64,000 bases of DNA, from contig NZ_CP058552.1 in the NCBI RefSeq assembly GCF_013401555.1, positions 5,642,001-5,706,000 of the forward strand, in the 5' to 3' direction. How positions within the stretch are numbered: the stretch's first letter is position 1; each line of letters opens with the position of its first letter. Under the pieces are notes generated by a model. That model saw nothing but the letters and a program-made list of their open reading frames with translations, was not told the DNA's origin and did not search any database. Position numbers and translations under genes: made by a program. Source of the DNA: Paenibacillus sp. E222. GTDB lineage: Bacteria; Bacillota; Bacilli; Paenibacillales; Paenibacillaceae. Positions 7,510-16,852 of the stretch are shown one piece after another.

Positions 7510-8754
7510 TTAAAATGCCCAGTTCCCTTTACGGAATACAGGTTCCACTGTACCATCCTGCAGTTCACCATCAATGTCGAGCTCTGCGGAGCCGATCATA
7601 AAGTCCACATGGGTCAGACTGACGTTGCATTCATGTTTCAGCAATTCCTCGTTAGACATCGTCGTACCATCCTTCATATTGAATGGATATGCACTTCCGA
7701 CGGCCAGATGGCAAGATGCATTCTCATCAATACCGGTATTATAGAAAATACGATTCAAGTTGGAAATTGGGGAATCATGCGGCACCAAGGCCACTTCGCC
7801 AAGATAACGTGCACCTTCATCGGTAGCAAACAAGTTTTTTAGATGCTCTTCACCCGAAGCTGCCGTAAAAGCAACAACCTGTCCATCCTTAAACGTAATT
7901 CTCATCTGGTCTACAAGTTGTCCATTCAGGTTCAGCGGCATCGTGCTGCTGACAAACCCGTTGACTCCACTGCGCTTCGGCATGGTAAATACTTCTTCTG
8001 TCGGCATGTTCGCAACGGTATACACACCTTGCTTGTTTTCGCTACCGCCGCCACCCCAGATGTGGTTGTTCACCAGCTCAATTTTCAAATCCGTTCCGGG
8101 TGCCCGGTAGTGCAGGCTTTTATAATTTTTCTTGTTCAGCAAATCACTCATGGCATTCAAGGTGTCCAGATGTTTTTTCCAGTTCTGAATAGCATCTCCG
8201 CCATCGACACGGTTCATTTTGAAGATGGTATCCCACATCACGTTAATACGATCTTCCTCTGGAATGTCGGCAAACACTTTGTTCGCCCACGCCTTAGTTG
8301 GCGCTTTGATCAGACACCAGCTAATTTCGTGGTTACGCGTATATTTCGAATATCCGCGACGTGCATGAGCCGCCGCTTTGGTTGCACGCGACACGTTGTC
8401 GGAATTGATGCCTTTGTACAATTCAGGGTCAGGTACTTTGATCGTAAGGGTAGCTCCGCCTGCTTCGGCAAACTTCTCCATCATTTCCCCCTTCCAGACT
8501 GGGTAATAATAGAAGCTGTCATCAGAGCCATGTTCAAAACGACTGCGTGTAATATCGTCGTCATCAAAATCAACCTGTACATAATTGGCGCCAGCCGCAT
8601 ACGCTTTTTGCACGATCAGACGGGTGAATTCCAATGTTTCGATGGGTGCCGTTACGAGCAGATCCTGTCCCTTCTGAATATTTACGCCGACTTTGACAAC
8701 CAGCTCTGCGTATTGTTCCAACGACTTTTCAAAGGTTTGTTCAAAATTACTCAT
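7510..8754 (-). CDS. M29 family metallo-aminopeptidase (AmpS/PepS type)
   Basis: This cytoplasmic metal-dependent aminopeptidase of the thermophilic M29 family has 414 residues, close to the usual 410. Family features are visible: an N-terminal domain with NIQKGQDLLVTAPIE, then the catalytic domain with EEVFTMP, SGEEHLKNLFATDEGARYLGEVALV, HLAVGSAYP and THVDFMIGS, which carry the Glu, His and Asp ligands. ATG at 8754 follows AGGAG by 11 bases; a GTG 12 bases upstream overlaps that site and is rejected. It lies 101 bases downstream of the acyl-CoA synthetase on the same strand and may be co-transcribed. Role: peptide turnover. Confidence 0.9.
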   Translation of the reverse strand: MSNFEQTFEKSLEQYAELVVKVGVNIQKGQDLLVTAPIETLEFTRLIVQKAYAAGANYVQVDFDDDDITRSRFEHGSDDSFYYYPVWKGEMMEKFAEAGGATLTIKVPDPELYKGINSDNVSRATKAAAHARRGYSKYTRNHEISWCLIKAPTKAWANKVFADIPEEDRINVMWDTIFKMNRVDGGDAIQNWKKHLDTLNAMSDLLNKKNYKSLHYRAPGTDLKIELVNNHIWGGGGSENKQGVYTVANMPTEEVFTMPKRSGVNGFVSSTMPLNLNGQLVDQMRITFKDGQVVAFTAASGEEHLKNLFATDEGARYLGEVALVPHDSPISNLNRIFYNTGIDENASCHLAVGSAYPFNMKDGTTMSNEELLKHECNVSLTHVDFMIGSAELDIDGELQDGTVEPVFRKGNWAF

Positions 8755-8855
8755 GGTTGTGTTCACTCCTGTTTCATATTTGAATATTCAGAATCGATTC
8801 CTTCCCCTTCACTACTTATGCTGATATTTCCAACTATATTTTTTCACGCAATTAT

Positions 8856-10448
8856 TTAAGCCTTGCGTTTTTCTTGCTCACGCAACTCGATCCGGCGGAT
8901 TTTACCTGAGTTTGTTTTTGGCAGATCGGCTACAAACTCGATTTTGCGTGGATATTTGTAGGGTGCTGTCCATTCCTTCACATGGTTTTGCAGTTCACGC
9001 GCCAGTTCTGGTGATGCGAGAGACTCGTCTCTCAGCACTACAAATGCTTTCACTACGTTACCACGAATCTCATCGGGACTTGCAACAACTGCGCATTCCT
9101 TCACACTGGCATGTTTCATGAGCGCTTCTTCCACCTCGAACGGTCCAATTGTGTAACCTGAGCTGATGATGATATCATCACTGCGACCTTCAAACCAGAA
9201 GTAGCCTTCTTCGTCTTTGCGTGCGCGGTCACCTGTTACAAAATAATCCCCACGCTGATTCGCTTCCTTCCGGCCCTCATCCTGATAATAAGCACGGAAC
9301 AAAGCTGGCATATCCTTATGCACGGCGATATCTCCTACTTCACCAGCAGGTACAGGTTGTCCTTCTTCGTTGATGATCTCAATGAGGCCTGGTGTAATGG
9401 ACTGCCCCATAGAACCGATTCGTACGGGAGCATCTTTCAAGCTGCCGATCAGCAGCGTGCTCTCGGTTTGTCCATATCCATCCCGGATCGTCAGGTCAAA
9501 GTGACGCTGGAAAATTTCAATTACTTCCTGATTCAGCGGCTCACCAGCAGACACCGCGCTGCGCAGTGCGGACAGATCATGGTGACCCAGATCGTCTGTT
9601 TTGGCCATTAACCGATATTCCGTCGGCGTACAGCACAAGACGTTGATCTGATGCTCCTGCAACAGTTCCAGATAACGTTTGGGTTGGAATGATCCATTAT
9701 AAACCAGTCCGGTTGCCCCTCTTCCAAGTACGGACAGAAACGGACTCCAGATCCATTTTTGCCATCCAGGTGCTGCCGTTGCCCAGACCGTATCCGAAGG
9801 CTGAATATCCAGCCATAACGATGAAGCGATCCGCAAATGGGCGTAACCCCAACCATGACTATGTACTACGCCTTTTGGATTGCCAGTCGTACCGGAGGTA
9901 TAAGCGAGAATAGCCATATCGTCACGATGTGTTTCCACCGCAGCCATCGTATCGGACTGGCCTTGCATTAACTGGTGTACATTGACCCAGCCTTCTCCAG
10001 GTACGCTATCATCACCATTTGGTGATGCAACGATGCGATGTGCCAACGCTGGCAGATCTGCATTTATCTTTTCAACTTCAGCAGTCGTCTCGGACCAGAC
10101 AATGACAGCCCGGGCCTCGGAATGCCGAAGACGATACTCCAGATCTTTCGCACGCAGCATTTCGGAAGAAGGAATAACAGCAATGCCCAGTTTCAGGCAG
10201 GCAATGTATATAACATAGGCAATAATCCGGCGTGGTACCATGACCAGCACCCGGTCGCCCTTCTCCAAACCAAGATCACGCAAGCCTCCAGCAAGACGAT
10301 TTGCCTGCTTCAATAACTCACCATAAGTGATCTCTTCCAATTCTTTATGATCGCTTAGCCATCTAAGTGCAACCCGATCCGACGGGTGATTCTCCATCTC
10401 GGATGTCAGGTTATAGGTTTCAGGCGAAATCCACTGTTGAAAATTCAA
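8856..10448 (-). CDS. AMP-forming acyl-CoA synthetase (AcsA/MbcS/YtcI type)
   Basis: This ANL-superfamily ligase activates a carboxylic acid to acyl-AMP, then acyl-CoA. It has 530 residues from TTG 10448. The P-loop motif AYTSGTTGNPKGVVHSHG, the DGYGQTE motif, the hinge TGDRARKDEEGY and the catalytic lysine in PKTNSGKIRR are all present, so it should be active and acetylation-regulatable. It resembles medium-chain/branched acyl-CoA synthetases more than acetyl-CoA synthetase. TTG 10448 is preferred since AAGGAG lies 9 bases upstream; the ATG at 10466 overlaps that site. A FapR-like palindrome precedes it. The M29 peptidase follows. Confidence 0.85.
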   Translation of the reverse strand: MNFQQWISPETYNLTSEMENHPSDRVALRWLSDHKELEEITYGELLKQANRLAGGLRDLGLEKGDRVLVMVPRRIIAYVIYIACLKLGIAVIPSSEMLRAKDLEYRLRHSEARAVIVWSETTAEVEKINADLPALAHRIVASPNGDDSVPGEGWVNVHQLMQGQSDTMAAVETHRDDMAILAYTSGTTGNPKGVVHSHGWGYAHLRIASSLWLDIQPSDTVWATAAPGWQKWIWSPFLSVLGRGATGLVYNGSFQPKRYLELLQEHQINVLCCTPTEYRLMAKTDDLGHHDLSALRSAVSAGEPLNQEVIEIFQRHFDLTIRDGYGQTESTLLIGSLKDAPVRIGSMGQSITPGLIEIINEEGQPVPAGEVGDIAVHKDMPALFRAYYQDEGRKEANQRGDYFVTGDRARKDEEGYFWFEGRSDDIIISSGYTIGPFEVEEALMKHASVKECAVVASPDEIRGNVVKAFVVLRDESLASPELARELQNHVKEWTAPYKYPRKIEFVADLPKTNSGKIRRIELREQEKRKA

Positions 10449-10490
10449 ATGGAGCCTCTCCTTCATATTTCAAATGTATAGCATCTATAT

Positions 10491-10521
10491 ATTATACCCT
10501 AAATCCTAGGACCTGGTGCTA
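10491..10521 (-). promoter_or_regulatory. Promoter with FapR-like operator of the acyl-CoA synthetase
   Basis: On the minus strand TATAAT (10496-10491) has a weak -35. The plus-strand palindrome AGGACCTGGTGCTA (10508-10521) covers the -35 region. It matches at 12 of 14 positions a FapR-type operator core AGTACCTGGTACTA as I remember it. FapR represses lipid genes and is released by malonyl-CoA. Control of this gene is inference. Confidence 0.4.
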
Positions 10522-10613
10522 TGATATGAAATAGTTTAAGAAAAAAATAAACACAGGTCAATTAAGACGAAGCTCTAAAAGGTCTATCTCTACATATAAA
10601 GAATGATATGTAA

Positions 10614-10650
10614 GACAAAAAAAGTGTCCTCCCGACTACAGGAAGACACC
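10614..10650 (-). terminator. Terminator of the aldo/keto reductase gene
   Basis: GTGTCTTCC and GGAGGACAC pair with one G-U, followed on the minus strand by a run of seven T. A small extra hairpin, GACTCTG/CAGAGTC at 10705-10724, lies nearer the gene and lacks a T-run. Confidence 0.75.
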
Positions 10651-10743
10651 TTCGTTATCCCAACATATCTATAACAAATGGATCCATTTAATCATCGTAG
10701 ACATGACTCTGAATTTCCAGAGTCGTATCTCTGCGTTACAATC

Positions 10744-11748
10744 TTACCAAGCGTAGTTTCCGATGCCATTCAAGATGCTTTCGATTTCACTCAGCTCTTC
10801 CGTTGTCAGGTCTGGTGCCTGAAGTGAGGCTACGTTTTCTTCGATCTGGGACACACGGCTTGCGCCGATCAAGGCAGAAGTAACTCGGTTACCACGTAAA
10901 ATCCAGTTCAGCGCCAACTGGGAGATCGTTTGACCTCTACGTTCAGCAACCGCCTGAAGTGCTTCGAACTTGGCGATCCGTTCGTCCGTATAGGCTTCTT
11001 TTCTCAGATTGCCTGTTGGATTGGCGCGCTCTTCCTTGATCTTGTCCACATATTTATTCGTCAACTGTCCCCGGCCAAGCGGACAGAATGCGATCGCTCC
11101 TACGCCGTGCTCATCCAGCACATCCTGCAATCCATCCTCAATCCAGCGATGCAGCATCGAATAGTTTGGCTGGTGAACCAGGCAAGGTGTCCCAAGACGA
11201 CGCAAAATAGTAACTGCTTCTTTCGTCTGTTCGGCATCATAGTTGGACAAGCCTACATACAGAGCTTTACCCTGTCTAACGATATGATCCAGCGCAGTCA
11301 TCGTTTCTTCGATCGGTGTCTCCGGATCTGGACGATGATGATAGAAAATATCTACGTAATCCAGTCCCATCCGGCTGAGACTTTGGTCCAGACTGGCAAT
11401 GAGGTTTTTGCGAGAACCCCATTCGCCGTATGGACCGTTCCACATATGATAACCCGCCTTGGTTGAGATGAGCAGTTCGTCGCGGTAAGGACGCAGATGT
11501 TTTTTGAAAATGACACCAAAATTCTCTTCGGCTGATCCTGGAGGTGGTCCATAGTTGTTGGCCAAGTCGAAATGGTTAATCCCCAGATCGAATGCGCGCA
11601 GGATCATCTCTTCCTGAATATCCAGGGTGCGATTTCCACCGAAGTTCTGCCATAAGCCAAGGGCTATTTGCGGCAGTTTGATTCCGGTTCTGCCAGAGCG
11701 TGCATACTTCATTTCACTGTATCGTTGTTCACTCGCTGTATAAGGCAT
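10744..11748 (-). CDS. Aldo/keto reductase, L-glyceraldehyde-3-phosphate reductase (YghZ) type
   Basis: This NADPH-dependent TIM-barrel reductase has 334 residues. Catalytic tetrad elements are visible: Asp and Tyr in FDLANNYGPPPGSAEENFG, Lys in LISTKAGY and His in YVDIFYHHRPD. The C-terminal SALIGASRVSQIEENV is the cofactor-phosphate motif. The N-terminus MKYARSGRTGIKLPQIALGLW matches the YghZ/GpR group that detoxifies L-glyceraldehyde 3-phosphate and methylglyoxal. The frame is open 40 codons further upstream, but ATG at 11748 fits the family length and follows GAAAAGAGAG. It is divergent from an AraC regulator, probably its controller. Confidence 0.85.
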   Translation of the reverse strand: MPYTASEQRYSEMKYARSGRTGIKLPQIALGLWQNFGGNRTLDIQEEMILRAFDLGINHFDLANNYGPPPGSAEENFGVIFKKHLRPYRDELLISTKAGYHMWNGPYGEWGSRKNLIASLDQSLSRMGLDYVDIFYHHRPDPETPIEETMTALDHIVRQGKALYVGLSNYDAEQTKEAVTILRRLGTPCLVHQPNYSMLHRWIEDGLQDVLDEHGVGAIAFCPLGRGQLTNKYVDKIKEERANPTGNLRKEAYTDERIAKFEALQAVAERRGQTISQLALNWILRGNRVTSALIGASRVSQIEENVASLQAPDLTTEELSEIESILNGIGNYAW

Positions 11749-11951
11749 GGTTAATCTCTCTTTTCCTGTAAAAGTTATTGAATACCCTTTCATCTTAGAG
11801 ACTTTCCATGTAAAACGATATGGCATTTCACTACAACGATATGGAAAAATGATTGGTATCTTCATCAAATGATATTTATAAAACGATTCCTTTCCACCTT
11901 TTATATGTTAAAATGCAAGGTATAACGACCTCATAACAGGAGTGAATAGCC

Positions 11952-12797
11952 TTGATTACGTATATGTGCAAAAACAATCACTTTCAGGAGCTGCAGCTCC
12001 TTCATTACGGCACAGAAGCTTGCGCACCCGGTCACCACTTCGGCCCGGCCATGCGGGATTATTACAAAATCCATTACATATTGGACGGCAAAGGTACCTT
12101 CGAAGTCGGAGGCAAAAAGGTTACGCTGCGTAAAGGCCAGGGATTCCTGATCGTCCCCCATTCGGTCGTTCATTATGAAGCAGATCAGAATGACCCGTGG
12201 GAGTATAGCTGGGTTGCTTTCCAAGGAAGCACCTGCCCGTCGTTATTGCAGCAGGCTTGCTTGTGCGAACACCATCCGATCTTTGAGATGGGCAATGAGG
12301 ATGACGAGATGCGCTCCTGTCTGCACCGCATGATTAGCTCTCGCAACACCCATAAGGGATGGGAGATCAGCATGACGGGATTGCTCTTTCAGTTTTTCTC
12401 CATTTTGATTGATCGGGCCAGTGAGGACAGACCTATTCCGTTCCAGGACTATACAAAAGAAACCTATGTCACTCAGGTAATGGATTTCATTGAGATTAAT
12501 TATGCCAATTCCATAACCGTTCAGTCCATTGCGTCTCATGTTGGGTTGCAGCGCAGCTACTTGTGTTCCCTCTTCAAAGACAAGATGGGCACCAGCATTC
12601 AGTCTTATCTGGTCAATTACCGCATGCGCAGGGCGGCTGAGCTGACGCTGGACCCGGCTTTGACCATTGGGGATATCTCCCGTTCGGTTGGATATGCCGA
12701 CCAGCTGCTTTTCTCGAAAATGTTCAAAAAAGTTATGGGCGAAGCCCCTACGTATTATCGCAAACACAAAACAGCACGTTCCCATTTATGCAGCTAA
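11952..12797 (+). CDS. AraC family transcriptional regulator
   Basis: This one-component regulator has 281 residues. An N-terminal cupin ligand-binding domain (about 20-100, with FEVGGKKVTLRKGQGFLIVP) joins a C-terminal pair of helix-turn-helices (about 180-275, with ITVQSIASHVGLQRSYLCSLF and ISRSVGYADQLLFSKMFK split by the hinge). The cupin type is usual for sugar-responsive AraC proteins. It starts at TTG 11952, with CAGGAGTG upstream. It is divergent from the aldo/keto reductase with 203 bases between starts. The terminator stem includes its stop codon. Confidence 0.85.
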   Translation: MITYMCKNNHFQELQLLHYGTEACAPGHHFGPAMRDYYKIHYILDGKGTFEVGGKKVTLRKGQGFLIVPHSVVHYEADQNDPWEYSWVAFQGSTCPSLLQQACLCEHHPIFEMGNEDDEMRSCLHRMISSRNTHKGWEISMTGLLFQFFSILIDRASEDRPIPFQDYTKETYVTQVMDFIEINYANSITVQSIASHVGLQRSYLCSLFKDKMGTSIQSYLVNYRMRRAAELTLDPALTIGDISRSVGYADQLLFSKMFKKVMGEAPTYYRKHKTARSHLCS

Positions 12798-12815
12798 TGG
12801 GAACGTGCTGTTTTT
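12771..12815 (+). terminator. Terminator overlapping the AraC gene 3' end
   Basis: ACAGCACGTTCCCAT (12771-12785) pairs perfectly with 12797-12811, followed by five T. The stop codon lies within the loop and right arm. Confidence 0.85.
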
Positions 12816-12884
12816 GTATTTTTACACAGGATATCACTACCTGTTTATGACTGAATTCCATTCGTTCGTTCTGCTCGTTTTGCT

Positions 12885-13283
12885 TTAAACTTGCTCCTGC
12901 ATGGTCACGCCTACCACTTGAACTTTAATTTCATTCACCATAATGCCTGTTAATTGCTCGACAGCTTGCTGCACATTATGTTGAAGTTCCTGACAGACTT
13001 CATGCATCTTTTTGCCAAATTGAACATTGATTCGCAGTTGGATAGATGCCTGGTCATCTTTTATCGCAACGTCAATCCCTTTTTGCAAGCTCTTTCCGCT
13101 GATGCTCTTGGCGATTCCTTCGGTAAGACCAACAGACATGGAGGATATTCCCTCTGTAGTCTGAGCAGCCATGCCAACAATTTTGGATACTACATCATTG
13201 GAAATATGAATGGCGCCCATTTGAACAGATTGCGGCTCAATATACTCAGGTTCAGTGTATGGTTGTGGGATGATTTCAGACAT
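12885..13283 (-). CDS. Asp23/Gls24 family envelope stress response protein
   Basis: This 132-residue Asp23 (DUF322) protein belongs to a family that sits at the membrane in Gram-positive bacteria and is linked to cell-wall stress. Typical segments are GAIHISNDVVSKIVGMAAQTTEGI, here shortened by my reading to its first half, then QLRINVQFG and QQAVEQLTGIMVNEIKVQVVGV split across the domain. ATG at 13283 is preferred, 8 bases after AGGAG; a GTG at 13292 overlaps that site. It lies 34 bases downstream of the AI-2E transporter on the same strand, probably the last gene of that transcript. Confidence 0.85.
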   Translation of the reverse strand: MSEIIPQPYTEPEYIEPQSVQMGAIHISNDVVSKIVGMAAQTTEGISSMSVGLTEGIAKSISGKSLQKGIDVAIKDDQASIQLRINVQFGKKMHEVCQELQHNVQQAVEQLTGIMVNEIKVQVVGVTMQEQV

Positions 13284-13316
13284 GATTTCCACTCCTTCTA
13301 TATCATTTATACATGT

Positions 13317-14396
13317 TTAAGCATTTTGCCATTTGTCCTTGAAGAATAGCTGATAGATTCGAACCAAAATAATTTTAACGATCATATAAACAGGGATGAT
13401 AATCAGAATGGCAATAATGCCGCCCAGGTCCCCTGCACCGAGCACCAATATAATGGTGGTAAGCGGGTGAATATCGAGTTTTTTGCCGAATACATACGGT
13501 GCAACCAGATTATCCTGAATTTGCTGTGCGACCAGAATAATAATGAGTGACCAGATCGCAACCGAAGGGGATACCACAAGTCCCATAATGACAATAGGAA
13601 CGGAAGACAGGATCGCCCCGATAAACGGAACAAAGTTCATAATGACCGCAATCACGGTTAACAGCAGTGCATACGGGAGACCAATGATCAGGAAACCGAT
13701 ATACATCAGCACGCCCAAAGCCAGATTCACGAGAACTCGTCCAACAATAAAGCCGCTTAACGCCTGATCGATCTCAAGTACCACGTCACGACTGTCTTTT
13801 TGGAAACGTTTTGGTGCAATGTGCACCAGCTTACGACCAAATTTCTCACCCTGCTTCAACATGTAGAACAATATGATCGGGAAAGTGAACAGAACAATCG
13901 CAAAGCTTGAGATGAGTGAGAAGAATCCACTCACATAGTTCGTGACAAAGGTGAAGCCTTTGTTAATGTAATCCGTAATCTGCGAAAACGGGGTCGACCC
14001 TTCCGGGAACAAAGCCGTAATGACACCGTTCTGTTCCAGCTCTTTAAGCTGCAAACTCAGTGAATTGATCAGATTTGGTGCGTTTTCTACCAGGTTGATC
14101 AACTGCTCGCGTAGTGACGGCCATAGTCCTATAATAAACAGGGCGAACAGTATACCAAACACCAGATAGATCAGCAAAATGCTGAGTGTGCGATTCAGCT
14201 TCTTTTTTTCCATGTAATTGACGAGCGGCCGCAGCAGATAATAAAAGAATACGGACAGCATCATCGGCACGGTAATCACCGTAAGCATGGTAACAAGCGG
14301 TTGGAAAATAAAGCTGACACGTGATAACAGATAGATATTAATCAGTATCAGTGCCAGTGCAATACTGAAACGTACAAACGAATTTACTTTGAACAA
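13317..14396 (-). CDS. AI-2E family transporter
   Basis: This polytopic inner-membrane protein of the AI-2E transporter (UPF0118, TqsA/YdbI) family has 359 residues and about eight membrane segments. The family exports small solutes; some members act as Na+/H+ antiporters and one was proposed to export autoinducer-2, so substrate is open. Conserved stretches include PFIGAILSSVP and the C-terminal HPLTTIILVLGAGDLGGI. TTG at 14396 follows GGAGGGG by 7 bases, a far better start than the ATG at 14441. It lies downstream of a kinase gene on the same strand and upstream of Asp23. Confidence 0.85.
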   Translation of the reverse strand: MFKVNSFVRFSIALALILINIYLLSRVSFIFQPLVTMLTVITVPMMLSVFFYYLLRPLVNYMEKKKLNRTLSILLIYLVFGILFALFIIGLWPSLREQLINLVENAPNLINSLSLQLKELEQNGVITALFPEGSTPFSQITDYINKGFTFVTNYVSGFFSLISSFAIVLFTFPIILFYMLKQGEKFGRKLVHIAPKRFQKDSRDVVLEIDQALSGFIVGRVLVNLALGVLMYIGFLIIGLPYALLLTVIAVIMNFVPFIGAILSSVPIVIMGLVVSPSVAIWSLIIILVAQQIQDNLVAPYVFGKKLDIHPLTTIILVLGAGDLGGIIAILIIIPVYMIVKIILVRIYQLFFKDKWQNA

Positions 14397-14496
14397 AAAG
14401 TTTCCCCTCCACTTAACCTTTTCTATATGAGCATTTTGCAAATGGTGATCAGAATGACAACATGTTTATGTCAACCTTATCCTTTATGTCGGTTCT

Positions 14497-15948
14497 TTAT
14501 TTCGGAATCTGTATAGTGAACACCGTCGTCTCCCGTCCACGCCGGGAAAGTGTCAATCGTCCACCCATTTTCTCGGTGTTCCGCCGCGCAATTGCCAGTC
14601 CAAGCCCCGTACCCCCGGTTCCCGTACGAGCCTCATCCCCGCGTACAAATGGATCAAAGATCGTTGCCCACAACTCTTGAGGGATACCCACACCGGTATC
14701 AGCAACCTCAATAACCACATGGTTGTCCAGTGGGATTAACTCCACACGCAGCTCCGTCCCCCGCGGGTTGTAGGACAAGGCATTTGTAATCAGGTTCTGA
14801 ATTACTCTGGACAAGAGCTCCGGATCATACCTCGCATAGATCTCTTCATCAGGAACGAGCACATGCAGGCCAAAATGGTTCTGCTCAATCTCACCATACG
14901 TATCCGCCATAATCTCACGAACAAATTCGCCGATTTCCCGCTGCTGAATGTGCATACGGAAGTCAGGTGAATCCACTTTGAGCAATTCCAGCATATTCTG
15001 AATCATGCGCGCGACCTGAACGGACTTGTTGTAGATATATCCCAGGTATCGCTGCTGCCTGTCCTTATCTTCCCCTCGCCCTTCCACCAAAGCCTGGGCG
15101 TATCCTTGAATACTCGTGATCGGGGTCTTGAGATCATGCGACAGATCCACAATTAATCGCTGTTTGCTTTCTTCGGCATAACGTTTCTCCGCAGAAGTAT
15201 TCTCAATGACGTCCGCCATATAATTGAAGGTTTCTCCAATCTGGACAAATTCCCTCTCTGCCGAGATGGACATGCGCGTACTATAATTCCCCTGGATCAT
15301 CTGGGTAAGACCTAGAGAGAGAATACTCAGCGGCTTTTTGATTCGCCGGGCGACCCAATAGCTGTAAACAAATATCAGCAGCAAGACCAATCCGATTCCG
15401 ATCATAATGTAAAACGATAACGGATGCTTCAAATTGGTAATCAGCTGATTATCATTAATTCGCACACTGACCAAGTCACGCGGAATCTTCAGCAAAACGT
15501 ACTTTGCAGCTCCCTCTGTTGAAAGCGGACTAATGGAGTAGTAGTATGGCTGTTCGTTTCGGTTTTCGAGTCCTGCATATAGCTCGGCTTCACTGTATTG
15601 AGTGAACGTATCCTGCTTGTCCCCGATATAACGAATGACCTTCCGCTCCGCATCCAGCACTTCAATCCATCCCCCGCTGTCCTTGAGACGCTGAATCTCG
15701 GTATTATTGGCCTCATCGGAACTTCCGGACAGCCACTCGTTCTCCAGTTCGGTCACATACACATGTGCCTCCACATTCAGATCAGGATCCACGACCTGAT
15801 CCGAAATGCGGAAATCGACCACATCCAGATTAATGATAATGTACACGATGGCTACCAGTAACAACAAAAAGAAGTTAAAAAGCAAAAAGTCCAGTGTCAG
15901 GGACGTTTGCAATAGTCTCTTTTCTCTAGCTTTCCATGGGCGCTTCAA
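14497..15948 (-). CDS. Sensor histidine kinase (HAMP, class I)
   Basis: This membrane kinase has 483 residues: TM1 about 16-41, an extracellular sensor about 42-178, TM2 about 180-202, HAMP about 203-256, HisKA with phospho-acceptor His in DLSHDLKTPITSI, and HATPase_c with VIQNLITNALSY (N box), VADTGVGIP (G1) and GTGGTGLGLAI (G2). All catalytic motifs are present. The start overlaps the 3' end of the response regulator by 23 bases, so the pair is co-translated. The extracellular sensor is not one I recognise; its target genes are unknown. Confidence 0.88.
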   Translation of the reverse strand: MKRPWKAREKRLLQTSLTLDFLLFNFFLLLLVAIVYIIINLDVVDFRISDQVVDPDLNVEAHVYVTELENEWLSGSSDEANNTEIQRLKDSGGWIEVLDAERKVIRYIGDKQDTFTQYSEAELYAGLENRNEQPYYYSISPLSTEGAAKYVLLKIPRDLVSVRINDNQLITNLKHPLSFYIMIGIGLVLLLIFVYSYWVARRIKKPLSILSLGLTQMIQGNYSTRMSISAEREFVQIGETFNYMADVIENTSAEKRYAEESKQRLIVDLSHDLKTPITSIQGYAQALVEGRGEDKDRQQRYLGYIYNKSVQVARMIQNMLELLKVDSPDFRMHIQQREIGEFVREIMADTYGEIEQNHFGLHVLVPDEEIYARYDPELLSRVIQNLITNALSYNPRGTELRVELIPLDNHVVIEVADTGVGIPQELWATIFDPFVRGDEARTGTGGTGLGLAIARRNTEKMGGRLTLSRRGRETTVFTIQIPK

Positions 15949-16633
15949 TTTTGTATCCCAGTCCCCTTATCGTTTTTAAATATTCCGGTTGCCTGGAGTC
16001 GCGCTCGATCTTCTCCCGAATGTTACTGATATGTACCATTATCGTGCTGTCCTCGTGAGCGTAATAATCTCCCCAGACGGCTTCGTATATTTTTTTTCGG
16101 GTAAAGACACGGCCTGGCTGCTCCAGCAGAAGCTCCACGATTTTGTACTCTGTAGAAGTCAATGTCACAGGTTTACCCGAGCGAAAAAGGATACATTGGG
16201 ATCGATCAAGCCTGAGTTCACCCAGCACAAGATTTAACTCCTTGGCAGCAGGCACGTCAGGTGCATCAAATTGATTGACTCTTCTGAGCAAAGCTTCCAC
16301 TCTGGCGACAATCTCCAAAGGATTAAAAGGTTTGGAGATGTAGTCGTCTGCACCCAGTCCGAGTCCAAGGATTTTGTCGTGGTCCTGGCTTTTGGCCGAC
16401 AGGAACAGAACAGGCATATGATGTGTGGTCCTGATTTGTTTGATCAACTGGAGTCCATCCATTACAGGCATCATAATATCCAGTATGACCAGATCAATCT
16501 GAGTTGAATGGATACACTCCAGCGCTTCTACCCCATTAACGGCTGTCACAATGTTGTAATCCTTCTCGAGGTACAACTGAAGCAGTTCCACAATTTCGGG
16601 TTCGTCATCTGCAATTAATAGTGTGTATCTCAT
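15926..16633 (-). CDS. OmpR/PhoB family response regulator
   Basis: This 235-residue transcription factor pairs with the overlapping kinase. The receiver domain (about 3-117) has the acidic pocket IADDEPE, phospho-acceptor Asp in LVILDIMMP and Lys in YISKPF. A winged-helix Trans_reg_C domain (about 130-230) ends with TIRGLGYKIE. ATG at 16633 has AGAGGATTCGC upstream. It is first of the operon; 16634-16786 should hold its promoter but I see no clear consensus. Confidence 0.9.
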   Translation of the reverse strand: MRYTLLIADDEPEIVELLQLYLEKDYNIVTAVNGVEALECIHSTQIDLVILDIMMPVMDGLQLIKQIRTTHHMPVLFLSAKSQDHDKILGLGLGADDYISKPFNPLEIVARVEALLRRVNQFDAPDVPAAKELNLVLGELRLDRSQCILFRSGKPVTLTSTEYKIVELLLEQPGRVFTRKKIYEAVWGDYYAHEDSTIMVHISNIREKIERDSRQPEYLKTIRGLGYKIEAPMES

Positions 16634-16786
16634 GCGAATCCTCTCATTCCTATTTCAATAAATTCAGTTTTCAAACGAATTCGTATCCGTACATTCATTT
16701 GTTATTGTTCATATGTCTATACGTTACTACTATATACTACGTCTCTTAAATCAATCTAAACCATTTCTAAAGATAACCTAAATAAA

Positions 16787-16813
16787 AAGCCCGGGCATCA
16801 GGCCAGAGCTTCA
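16787..16813 (-). terminator. Weak terminator after the HpaB-like gene
   Basis: On the minus strand a GC-rich imperfect hairpin (AGCTCTGGCC with GCCCGGGCT, one or two mismatches) is followed by five T. It is placed 40 bases after the stop at 16853. Confidence 0.4.
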
Positions 16814-16852
16814 AATATAAAGCTAAAATAAGTAAAGTTTCAGTACCATTCA

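Noticed and set aside
7843..8859. 338-codon plus-strand ORF opposite the M29 aminopeptidase
   Set aside because: It is wholly antisense to a gene with clear family motifs, has no ribosome binding site and its protein is low-complexity His/Phe/Ile-rich without motifs.
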